From Entomortierella parvispora (lineage: Eukaryota; Mortierellomycota; Mortierellomycetes; Mortierellales; Mortierellaceae): a stretch of 64,000 nucleotides of DNA. Under the pieces are notes generated by a model, which saw only the letters and a program-made list of their open reading frames with translations, did no database searches and was not told the origin of the DNA. The position numbers were made by a program, and so were the translations under genes. Positions 43,954-54,050 of this stretch are shown piece after piece (the stretch's first letter is position 1; each line of letters starts with the position of its first letter). The DNA lies in NCBI GenBank assembly GCA_963573315.1, contig OY752149.1, positions 2,232,001 through 2,296,000 on the forward strand, in the 5' to 3' direction.

Positions 43954-46128
43954 ATGTCCACCACCGCTGTTGCCTCATCTCCTGCGCTGGTCTCCAACCT
44001 CCTGGCCTTGTTTCGCCAACGCCAGAGGTCGTTGGTGAAGCGTGGCAAAGCCAACCCAGGACTGGCCATGCTTGCGCTCACAGCCGTTCTCTACTTTTGG
44101 ATCGGTCGTATGCGTGCAGGCAAAAAAGGTCCTCCCCGTGGCAAGGCTATCCCCCATCTCAAGACACGATTGTTCATGATGGATGTTGCCTACAGCTATG
44201 TCAAGGCCAGAGCAGAGGGCGATGAGCTCAAGTGGGTGCAAGGCCTGTCAAAGCAAGGCCTGACGCTCACGACCGAGTTTGTAGGCCATTGTTTGATCCT
44301 GGCCTTTGAGCCATCGTCTGTCCAACACATGTTGGTCAAGAACTTTGAGAACTACCCCAAAGGTAAAACGGGGGACTGTACGGTCTAGAGAGAGCATTCC
44401 CTTCTTCCCTCCAGTTCTTGGCCCCGAGCGTGCAGTGTCACCATCCCCCCTTTTGATGTTCTATTCTTCCAACTTGCCCCTTCCTTTCCCAAGTTCGTAT
44501 CGCCAACCGAAAACCTGTAAGCCGAAGGAGAAACTGCTTTCTTGTATTTATCCTGCTCACAACACCTCCTTATTCCCACATTGGTGTAACTGCTGCAAAA
44601 AATGGGGAGGGGAGGTATCTGAAGCTGAAAGGAACAGCAAAGGTGGAGAACAGAGTGTGTTTCTCCACAGCCCATGATAGAGGAGGCTCTTTCCCATTCG
44701 TCTTTCTTTCTCTTTCACTTTGCCTCAACCGTTCCTTTCCTACTTGGAGCGAGGGCTGTCTGGGTTTGCTCCGAGATTTGTTTGTTCGGCGAACTGGAAC
44801 AGGAGCAAACAAAATCTGGTCGAGTCGGGAAACTCTTGCTGTGTTCTTCACTGACCACGCTACTGGCTGGTGCTACCAACCCAATTGAACCGCGTTATTT
44901 CAACTGACCACAGTTCGATTCTCTATATGATTGTCCATGATCAGGTCCAGCCTTCCACAAGGCCTTCTTCCCTTTTATGGGCACAGGCATCTTCAACGCC
45001 GACGGCGCGGCCTGGAAAAACCAGAGAGCGCTCGCACGTCCTCATTTCCAAGTCACCGAATACAAGGGGGCGGCCCACATCGAGACCCAGATCAACCAGG
45101 TTTTTGGTATCTTGGATGAGGTCATTGCCAAGGGCGCCCGCTTGGATGCTCAAGATCTCTGGTCCCGTTACACGATCGATACCGCAACCGGCTTCCTCTT
45201 TGGAGACTGCGTGAATGCCTTGGATATCCCTCAATCGAAATTCGTCAGTGCGTTCAACTACACACAAAAAGTGTGCGGATGGAAGGTCCGTTTGTGTGAT
45301 TACCAGGCGCTTGTCCCCGCGTTCGAGTTCCCTCAGAAGGTCAAAGACATGGACGCGGTCCTGATGCCAATTGTCGATTCCGCGATCGCCAAGGAGATCC
45401 AGAGACGTAGCCAGGCTGAGGAAGGAGCCGAGAATGAGCATCAACACGATAACCTGCTGAACCACTTCTTGAACTCTATGGACGAGAATGGCAAGCCCTT
45501 TGATCGGATCTACCTTCGCGACATGCTCATGAATTTTTTGTTGGCCGGTCGCGATACCTCCACGAACCTGTTGACGTTCATGTGCTATAACCTGGGTAAG
45601 AATCCAGAAGTTATGAAGCGGGTCCGAGACGAGATCTTTGAGGTCGTAGGCAAAGATCGTAAGCCAGACCATGAGGACATCAAGAAGCTCAAGTTCATGA
45701 AGCAAGTCATCAACGAAACCCTCCGACTCTACCCCGCTGTACCCTTCAATATCAAGACTTGCTTGGAGGATGATGTACTCCCGAACGGTCATTTCATCCC
45801 CAAGGGATCATTGGTGGTCCATTCGTCCTATGTGACCCATCGTATGAAGGAATATTGGGGAGATGATGCGGAGGAGTTTGATCCGGACCGTTGGGGACCA
45901 GAGAGGGTCAAGATGGTCCGCCCCTTTATGTTCTTCCCCTTCCATGCAGGTCCTCGCATCTGCCTCGGACAGAACTTTGCCTACAACCAGGCCATGAACA
46001 CCATGACACGTTTGATGCAAAAGTACTCGTGGAAGGTTGTGGACGGATTTGTGCCCAAGCCCGAGTCGGACATTACCATGTATTCACGTAACGGAATGCA
46101 AATCATCTTTGACCATTACCGCGACTAG
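43954..46128 (+). CDS. Cytochrome P450, fatty-acid omega-hydroxylase type (CYP52/CYP86-like)
   Basis: It is predicted to be an ER heme-thiolate monooxygenase. Two exons (43954-44362, 44945-46128) sum to exactly 531 codons. The N-terminal anchor is LAMLALTAVLYFWIG, followed by a basic/Pro-rich hinge (KKGPPRGKAIPHLK). The I-helix is FLLAGRDTSTN, the ExxR motif is NETLRLYPAVP, the PERF-type segment is DPDRWGPER, and the heme loop FPFHAGPRICLGQNFA carries the Cys ligand. The AGRDTS and PFHAGPRICLG signatures are those of the CYP52/CYP86/CYP94 omega-hydroxylases, so a fatty acid or alkane substrate is a reasonable inference, not proof. The single intron (582 nt) is much longer than others here. 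Poly(A) signal AATAAA lies at about 46180. Confidence 0.9.
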
Positions 46129-46319
46129 GAGAGATGGAAGGAACAAGTCTACTCATTTTCTTTTACGGTGAACATGTTAAATAAAAAATTAAAAAAAAAC
46201 CCCACTCAAAAACCAACTTGGTGTGAACTTGTGAGCAATTCAGATGCAGGATCTTTCTGTGGGGCCAAAAAAAACAGTATCGAGGAACCATTGCACTGTA
46301 TAATATTATAACCCGTTTT

Positions 46320-46820
46320 TTAATTAAATTCGTTGTCTGCGCTGAAGTGGTCGTGAATACTTATGAATAACAATGGTGGCATCAACGGCACCGGAGAGGC
46401 AGGCTGACCATTCGATGGCCCTATTGCTCTCTTCCAGCTTAAAGATCTTGGGTCCCGCCGGTAGTAGAGGTCAAGTAGACCAGTTTCGGCCAAGCCGATA
46501 ATGGTGGTGGATCCTGCCCGATCGCTCATGCAAAGACAAGTTGGCAGAAGCTCAATCGGACAATCCTGTTCAGAGATGATACACAATAGCCAAAATGGGG
46601 CCCTGGACCCGTCATCAGCGGCCAATGTTGTGTATTTTCCGCAGAACATAATGCTGAAAATCGTACACACCAATCGAAGGAAAGTGAAAAAAGCTCCCCT
46701 CTCTGCCTGCATCTGTGAGGCATCAGATGAGCGACAGTGAGCTTGACCAGATGCAGAGGCTCCCTGGACAGTGGCTGAAAGTCCGCACCCGTATGAATGT
46801 ACAATTGTAAAACTGAGCAT
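46320..46820 (-). CDS. Doubtful minus-strand open frame, possible gene fragment
   Basis: An open frame ends FSADNEFN at 46320. A CAG acceptor precedes DCPIELLPTCLCMSDRAGST, TIIGLAETGLLDLYYRRDPR and WKRAIGPSNGQPASP, a natural-looking stretch that could be a terminal exon of a lost gene. No start, upstream exon or family is recognisable. It sits beside mobile-element debris, so a truncated relic is as likely as a functional gene. Confidence 0.2.
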   Translation of the reverse strand: MLSFTIVHSYGCGLSATVQGASASGQAHCRSSDASQMQAERGAFFTFLRLVCTIFSIMFCGKYTTLAADDGSRAPFWLLCIISEQDCPIELLPTCLCMSDRAGSTTIIGLAETGLLDLYYRRDPRSLSWKRAIGPSNGQPASPVPLMPPLLFISIHDHFSADNEFN

Positions 46821-47266
46821 CCCACCCCTACAGACACGCTAGGAGTAATGAATGTTGAAAACCACACACGCCAATAGAAGGAAGGAGGAGGCTACCCTGA
46901 TGATCGTAATATCAGGCAATTAACAGAACATTAAGTACAGCAGTACTTCGATACGTCGTAGCGTGTGTGTGTGTTTGTCTGTGTTTGTCTTTGTCCGTCT
47001 GTGAGAATGTGTCTGTTGTCTGCGTGTGAGAATGTAATTGTGGTATGAGAGAAAGAGTAGAGAAATGAGCGTCAAAGAAATGTGCAACAAAGCACACCGC
47101 CCAAACTCGACCTAATTGGTGTATCTTTTAACTCCAGGTGCCGCTCGTTCCCTTGGTAGGCGGATCATTGGTGGCGCAATTGACGGCGGAAGGTACACTA
47201 AGCGTGGCCACCTGGGAGGCAATGGGAAGAGCGGAACCATCTGTGGGATGGACGGATCCCTGTTTG

Positions 47267-47491
47267 TTATCGTTCTTGTTGTTGGGGCAGATGCCCCCGA
47301 GTAACATTGCACACGTTTTGGCTTGCCATGACGTTTCTGTGCATGAATGCTTTGCAGCCCGAGCAGTAAAACCGCCGCATGTCGACTTGACCAACAAATT
47401 GCATGCACACCGGACACTTCTGCGGTTTATAGTACTCGTTGACCCCCACGACAATATAGCCAAGAGACACGAAGTACGATTGAAAGATGCC
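47267..47491 (-). pseudogene. Fanzor/TnpB-like (IS605 OrfB type) C-terminal zinc-ribbon remnant
   Basis: The minus-strand segment begins after a TTGCAG acceptor and reads FQSYFVSLGYIVVGVNEYY, then KCPVC, then QVDMRRFYCSGC, then KAFMHRNVMASQNVCNVTRG, ending at a TAA. The two CxxC knuckles followed by a (H/D)R-x-V-x-A-x-N motif are the hallmark of the zinc-ribbon/RuvC-III end of TnpB and its eukaryotic homologues, the Fanzor RNA-guided nucleases. Family members carry Asp where this copy has Asn (HRNV instead of HRDV), a catalytic position. No RuvC-I/II or N-terminal portion is visible upstream, where a LINE on the other strand takes over. This is therefore a truncated, probably inactive relic. 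Confidence 0.6.
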
Positions 47492-47997
47492 CTGCAAGAA
47501 AGCAGACTCAAAAGAAAGCGAAGATATCCTCGAAACACACGCAGTTGGTGGAAATTAAGGGGTACACTTTCTTTTGACTATTTAAGGAGAAGGCTCTGTT
47601 TACTTTTCCCTTTTCATTTTTTTTCTTTCCCTCATTCCTTTTTGGGCTTCTTGTTCTTTTTTTTTTTTTGCTTTAAGGGGCCAGTTTTCCCCATCATTGA
47701 AAAAACGCTCCTGTCGCTCTCCCATTTCAACCATTCCTTCCTTCAGTGCCTGTCTCCCGCACCGCGACTTGGACACGCACTGCTTCTCGGATTGCTGGCA
47801 GTTTACTCCGAGACGACACACCCACTTTCAGTCCTGCTTCAACCCCTCTCAAAAAGGATGTCCGACGCCTTGAGAAGAATCACCAGTCTTGGGTACCTCG
47901 TTGAGGCTGCAAAAGGGCTCCCTCGGATCTCTCTCAAGTCTGAGCGGGCTGCTTACTTACTCCCACCAGCTGACACTTTATTAGCAACGCCATTAGA

Positions 47998-48897
47998 ATG
48001 GTGGATTCGGTGGGTGAACCACCCCCCCAGGTCCCCAGCTCCCTGCTACCGTCTCGAATGGAGGATGTCTTTCTCATCAACATCAATACGGGCCTTTTGG
48101 AGATCAGGCAGGATTGGAGACTCCACCGCAAACTTCAGCGCGCACAAGCCCTACACCCTTTCACCTTCACGCCTGACGTGGACCAAGCTAAGAGAGAGCC
48201 AATTGTCCCTGCAGGAGGCGATCTTGCGCGCCGCATTAGGATCGTCCCGCTCGAGGTGGGGCAGCGAGGACCGCCACCTAGTCTTGACTCTGCAAATTCC
48301 AAACAGATCCGCCTCTTCCTCCAAACACCTCCGGCTTTGGACAAACGACACGGCACCCCAGCGCAATGGACAAAATTCTGGAAGGCTCACATACCACACA
48401 ACGCACGCACGATCTGGTGGAGGGCCCTGCAGGAGAAACTACCCACAGGAGTCCTGAGGAACAGGATCTGGAGAATCCCCAACGAAGAGCCGCCCTCAGC
48501 CAGCTGCGCGATTTGCGACCACGCGCAGGAGGACTTGCAGCACATGTTGTTCCTCTGCCCCTTGAAAAAGGAAGTCTGGATAACATTACTAACAGAACAC
48601 TCCACCAAGCCCTATTGGACGGACGCGGAGCTTAGCTCCCTGGTCGCTCTGGATAGCCGCCTAATCCGCCCCAGGCCAGAGTTCAACATCACAGGTATCC
48701 AGATCACGGCCAGCATCCTTCTCTCGGTGTGGAGTCTTCACTGGGCTTTCATCTTCGATGAGGTCCCAGTGTCCACAGCTAGGGGCATCTCAATGGCCAA
48801 ACGACATATCTACTCTCTGATGGCGCAGAACAACCATCGCCAGGCGCGCACTTCACGAGCTCGACAGCAACGGGTCGTCGCCCAGAACGCACTGTGA
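47998..48897 (+). CDS. Reverse-transcriptase-associated zinc-binding (zf-RVT) C-terminal fragment
   Basis: The open frame reads MEDVFLININTGLLEIRQDW near its start, then KQIRLFLQTPPALDKRHGTP, QWTKFWKAHIPHNARTIWWR, ALQEKLPTGVLRNRIW, and the zinc-binding motif CAICDHAQEDLQHMLFLCP followed by KKEVW. The C-x2-C-x7-H-x4-C spacing with a trailing Trp is the zf-RVT domain found C-terminal to the RT in plant and fungal LINEs. The RT domain itself is missing, so the fragment cannot support retrotransposition. The end RQQRVVAQNAL is followed by TGA. Confidence 0.65.
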   Translation: MVDSVGEPPPQVPSSLLPSRMEDVFLININTGLLEIRQDWRLHRKLQRAQALHPFTFTPDVDQAKREPIVPAGGDLARRIRIVPLEVGQRGPPPSLDSANSKQIRLFLQTPPALDKRHGTPAQWTKFWKAHIPHNARTIWWRALQEKLPTGVLRNRIWRIPNEEPPSASCAICDHAQEDLQHMLFLCPLKKEVWITLLTEHSTKPYWTDAELSSLVALDSRLIRPRPEFNITGIQITASILLSVWSLHWAFIFDEVPVSTARGISMAKRHIYSLMAQNNHRQARTSRARQQRVVAQNAL

Positions 48898-49248
48898 GTT
48901 GTCCCCTTTTTTTGATTTGTTCTCGTCGATGGCGCATCACCGTGCAGCGGGACTGCTACGACACGCCGCCAACTCAACCTGATCGCGGCCGACCTCCCCT
49001 TTTCTTCTTGTGTTCAGGCTCAACACCTCACATCTCTCGAATTTCAACCTCCTCTGCTCCCCCATTCATGCATGCATCGCGATTGGTTCATTGCCTGAGG
49101 AGATGCCAGCAGCCCACTTTGGCATCCATTGGTACTTAAATCCGCCATGTTCGCTCCATCCCCCATTCACCTCCATTCCATTTTTCCTCCCCCCCCCCAA
49201 AAAAGCAACCCCCTCCCTCCCCTTGCCCAAACACTTCCCTTGCACCAT

Positions 49249-49774
49249 GGTCGACACCGCATCCAAGCCTTCCTGGGTCCCCTATGTAGACCCGGTCGCA
49301 GCGACCGACTCGAGCCAACCTCCAGCAGATGCCGAGGAAGCTACCTCACCGACCCCACCCGCAGGACAGGCAGCGGCCCAAGTACCACAGACCATCCGAG
49401 AACAGATCCTAGCCGACACCACTCCTTTTCGTCCCCCCGAGACCACCGCCGACACTCTCCCGCCCATCCAACTCCCGGCATTCGTGCCCGCTGACTCTGT
49501 TATACGCCACATGGATGCACTTGGTCACCGACATCAGGAGATCATGGTGACTATCCGTTCCCTAGAAGCGAGGATCTTTGGCGGCATCGATTACCCCCGA
49601 CGAGCCATCGAGAGTTTCCTCCTCGACGACCTACGTATCGAGGCAGAATCGCTCCGCAACGATATCGCTTTCCACCGTTACTACCACTGGATATCAGACC
49701 TACCACAACCACGCCACCCGATTGCCTTCTCCACCCGTCAAACCCGCGACACCCTTGCAACGCCACCGGCTTGA
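49249..49774 (+). CDS. Open frame at the 3' end of the LINE, unknown function
   Basis: The 174-codon frame starts MVDTASKPSWVPYVDPVAAT after a pyrimidine/poly-C leader. It has a Pro/Ala-rich N-terminal half and a helical, coiled-coil-like half (DALGHRHQEIMVTIRSLEAR, then RRAIESFLLDDLRIEAESLR). It ends 72 bp before the poly(A) tail. It could be an extra element ORF, a gag-like ORF of another insertion, or a host gene whose retrocopy was inserted. I cannot decide among these. Confidence 0.4.
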
Positions 49775-50328
49775 ATTGTATGTAAATAAGTTAGACTAAA
49801 CTATTGCTAATAATTTAGTTTTAAAACAATAAAAGTCCGGCGAACAAAAAAAAAAAAAAAATCATTCCTTCCTTCACTCGAAGCAAGGAATTCTTGTTCT
49901 TGAACGCCATCATTCCATCCTCGCCAATATACCCTGCCTTTGTCAAACTATCATATTGTCGTTGCCTGCTTCGCGCCATCCCCATCGAACCTTTACGATC
50001 TCAGTCCTCTGGCCTGTCCTCACGCTCTCGCGACTGCGGTTGGAACTGGTGTTGAAACCACGATCCAAAATTTGAATAATGAATCATGAATCATGGCCAC
50101 AGTACCATCAAAGTAGAAGGCCCTGGCGCGGGCTGTAATTGGATGTTTCTACTTGAAAATATGGACCACTTGACCTACACCGCCTCAAGATTTTGCAAAT
50201 GCCCCCCGATTCATTTATTCGCCCTTAAGGCGATATCCAGCCTACCATTTATTCATTTTTGATGTTGTAGTCACCACGACTTTGGACAGATTGACGACAG
50301 GAGATGAGGTCCAGCCGAAGAAAAAATC

Positions 50329-52097
50329 CTAGCTCTTCTTGCTGTTACCAGGGTTGACACCCAGATTGGTGAGTTCTGAAAAATGACTCTTGAGTGCAAC
50401 CCAAATCGATTCCTGCGGACAACAATCAGAAGACGAAAGCAGTAAATCAGTAGTTTAGTTGAGTGAGAACTGAATCAAGCGAGCAACAACACCAAACATC
50501 ATCGTCACCATCATCGACAACAACAACAACAAACGTCAACAAATTGGGCACCTACATGAATCACATATTTGACGCCATGTTCCTTACAACTCTTGATCAG
50601 TATCGTTGCAATCTCTCCACAATAATCTTGATGGACACTCGGAAACAAATGATGTGGAACCTGATAGTTCAACCCTCCACTCCAATTAGTCCATAGCCAA
50701 GAACCATGCGCGAAATCCTGCGAGCTCTCCACCTGAGCCTCGGCCCAACCAAGTTTAACAACCCCTTTTTCATCCACAAGTGGATAGACTACATCCTCCA
50801 CCAAATGGTTCACTGCCGCAACAACTATCATCACATATGCCTGCGTGACTTCTGCTACAAAAAACAAAGCCACCACTCTTGATGCTGGAACTGAACTGAC
50901 TGTCAGTGGTACTATAAGTCGGTATGAGATCCAAAACAGTTTGCCGGTCCAAAAAATGATCTTCTGAGATGTTGTTAAAGGGTTCAATCGGATGCAGCCC
51001 ATGACTTTCCCGTTGGTAACAGCTTGTATGTCTGCAAATCTTAATTTGAATGTCGCTGTAGCGTACACAAGTGGGGCATAGAATTGTTGAAAAGAAAGAC
51101 TGGCGGCTGTCCAAGGTTGATCTGGATGGAGCCGCCTCAGGTTCCTGTCAAACATGTCCACACGTGCATCAGGATCGGCTCCAATCATGTTCGTGTAGGT
51201 GTGATGGCCAATGACATGATGGTAGATCCAGACAAGGCCCGAACTCCCAATCAAGAAATCACTGCAGGCCGAGACGTATTTCCAGACAAGTGGGTTGTGG
51301 GTGATGCAAAAGTGAACAGCATCATGGAAATGGTGCCATGTCATCAAACCACCCCCAAAGCCGAGGACGATGGCCAAGAAAAACTGTAACCAAGGGTGCT
51401 GGACCACAAAAGGGCTGTAAAATTGTGGAGTGTAGCCCAAGAACATGATGGCGATAATGACAATGTAAGGTGTCCACAGTCCGGGAACGCTTTTTGGGTC
51501 TCGGCCGGTTGACACAAACATGTTGCTGACTTTTTGTCTGATCGAGATCTCGAAAGCTGAAGGGGGTGGGAAGATAGGAAACTCATTGGTGATGAGCTGT
51601 CCGACATAGAACTTTCTATTAGGTTGTCAGAAGTGTTCTCCTCACTTGTTCGTATCAAAGCGTTATTGATGATGTACTCACTTCATGAAGATATCAGCAG
51701 TGGTCGACTGATGGTAAGAATCGAAGACCTAGAAACACGACCAACAAACAAAAGTGGTTCCAGCATAAGTTCGACAACAAACATATAAAATTTATACTGC
51801 AAAGGAGGAAACTTACGTGGGTAATATCGCGTCCAGCGCCAATCAACAACTGATCCACGCCGCCTGGGTGATGATGTAAGAACTTTGTGACATCGTAAAC
51901 AGCGCCTCGATAAGCCACGTAGAGATCGTTGTCGAAGTTGTGCTTTGCAAGCTCTTGCCTAGAGTGATCAGTTGGGTGTATTGAGACTGAAGTGAGTAAA
52001 ACAGGGCATGACAAAGATGTTGTGTTGTAGTTTGGTCAGCGCTGACAGAAGTAAGTGGCTCGTACCAGGTGAAAGTCTTTGTGTTTTCGTGTGACAT
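50329..52097 (-). CDS. Cytochrome b5-fused front-end fatty acid desaturase, delta-5-like
   Basis: It is predicted to introduce a double bond between an existing one and the carboxyl end (in Mortierella, dihomo-gamma-linolenic to arachidonic acid) in the ER. Five exons (52097-52066, 51958-51817, 51728-51682, 51615-50556, 50412-50329) sum to 455 codons. The N-terminal cytochrome b5 domain carries heme motif HPGG at 41-44 (KFLHHHPGGVDQLLIGAGRD). Histidine boxes are HFHDAVHF, HHVIGHHTYTNMIGADPDA and QVPHHLFPSV, the last with the front-end Gln. Junction MKKFYVGQL and the tail IHESIWVALKSHF align with the M. alpina delta-5 enzyme as I remember it. Regioselectivity cannot be proven from sequence; it diverges enough to be a paralogue. 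Confidence 0.9.
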
Positions 52098-54050
52098 GGA
52101 TTTACGAGGGGAGGTTGACTTTCGGGTGGCTCGTTCAAGTTGGTCGCGCCCTTGGTTCTTTTTATAGGAAATGCAACAGCAAAAGACGAAAGTTCCAGCA
52201 AGATGTACACATGTTGCTGCTGAGATCAATGATGTGGGCCGTTCCTGCTGCTGTTGGACCGGCAATATCCCTTAACATTCCTCCTTTCATTTTCGATCTT
52301 TTTACGTACTGGCCCTTGATCACACAGTGCCCCTTGATTTTTGCTTGCCTTTTTTTTACTACACCCTCTAATTTTCCAGAGTCCCTCGAAATTTTCAGTG
52401 TGTGGTCCCTTGGTGCTGTTTCTGGCGCTGTCCCCGGGTTTTTTCATCCCTGTTGTTCAGTGGGAGACTTTCCTGCTATAAATAAATGGTTACCATAAGC
52501 AGAAGTCTACGAGAGCAAGTGAGTGTTTGATTGAGGAGCGGCGCCATCAAATCTTTTTATAGTCCCTACAGGTGCCAGTAACAGGAAGCTCTTAATCGTT
52601 AGAGCAGTAAAAGGGTGAGATTCAGGACACGCGTCCTAGGCGCTGCACCAGTGCTAGACATCAACGTGCGCTGTCACTCTTGAGCAGGTCAAACTAGAGA
52701 CGCGACGACCTCGTGTCTCTCTATAACCGTAGGCGTGCTAGAGTAAACCACGACAGGTCGTGCCGACTAATGCTCATTACCGATGCTCTTGCCTCTGTCA
52801 GTTGTCCCCTCCCTGATCTACCTCCATCTCTACGAAAACCCCTGGCCTTTTAAGACGAATTGGCCTTACTCCTGATCCTTTGCAAAACGTCGATGATTTC
52901 ATCTCGCCCATCTCACTGTAACCACTAAATCAGGCAGGAGCTACAGCGGCAATGTTGCACAATTGTGTCACTCCGATACTATTGTCGTTCTTCTATCACA
53001 ACTGTCAAACAGGAAGAGGGCCAGGATGAGAAAGTAAGAGCTCCGGAAGGGTCGAGGAATCAAAAATCAACAGATCAAAAATAGCGCGCAGTTTAGCCCA
53101 GAACTTCGAAAAATCAAGGGAGGGCGGCTGAAAAAGGGAAGGGGTCAAAAATGAAAGGGATGAAAAGACCGAGGGAGAACGAAAGGTGGGTGGATACAAG
53201 GGATGGAGAAAATAACGGATGTATAGATAGCAGGCGTTCGTAGCGATATTGGTTTCGATCCTTCGATGTCGGCTCTTTCTCCGACCATTGCAGAAATCGT
53301 TGGATGCGTGTGGTGCTTTATTCACCTGCTCTTATCGTACCAGCCTCTTGCATCTGCTGCCACCTGTTGCTCACGAACTGTTTTCAGTTAGTTGTTTTCT
53401 TATCGAATGCAGAACAATAGGCGCGCTCTCTCACTTTTCAGGTTTACCGTCTTTCACACGTAGCCATGACAGATGTCTCTCTCTTTCATATTTGGCGCTG
53501 CGTCTTTGGTTACCCTTTGTCCGCCCTTCCTTGTAGCTCATCCTTCCGTTTTTAATCCCTCAGATAGAGCACCCCTTTCTTTTTCCACTCAAAATTAAAC
53601 GGTACCTCAACTCACCCCCCCCATTTGTCGCGTAAAAAAGTAATGCAGCACCACACCCATTCACTTACTCGTAGTGAAAGGGCAAAAAAAAAAAAAAAAG
53701 AAAGGTGTGGTGGAGATGCAGGTGGAAATATAGGACGGTTCCTTCTTTCTCCGATCTCACGATCCCTTATTTACCCCCGATGTTCCCGATCTCTCTTGTT
53801 CTCTCTCTCCCTGGATTTTGATATTTTCTTAAAGTTCTTTTCTGAACTATTTGCTTCTTTCCTTCTAGTGTCAAGTTACCGTCCCGGAGGCACCAGGGGC
53901 CCCCTTGCAGGTCGCCACTCATTTTCATCATATAAATATAGACGGAAACCTGGCCGCACTTTTTTTTTGGCAGCCGAACAGCAACACCTATTTCTTCCCT
54001 TCCATTATCTTCACCATCCAACTAAAACACTCTCCTTCCCTCAAAAAAAA
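52098..54050. other. Long intergenic region, desaturase promoter to secreted-protein promoter
   Basis: I see no gene. Notable content is a 17-bp A run near 53683-53699, the pyrimidine-rich leader of the secreted protein (53740-54050) and a possible TATAAATATA box at 53931-53940. Confidence 0.5.

Larger units (their letters stand above)
47998..49861 (+). mobile_element. 5'-truncated non-LTR (LINE-type) retroelement with poly(A) tail
   Basis: The element shows an RT-associated zinc-finger coding region (to 48897), a second open frame (49249-49774), AATAAA at about 49829 and a terminal 16-bp A run (49846-49861), the usual LINE 3' structure. Its 5' limit is unclear; related-looking sequence may begin near 47850. 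A second, rearranged copy of its zinc-finger part (48247-48656) is present at 60250-60677 with high nucleotide similarity, confirming that it is repetitive. No reverse transcriptase core is present in this copy. Target-site duplications were not found by eye. Confidence 0.65.
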
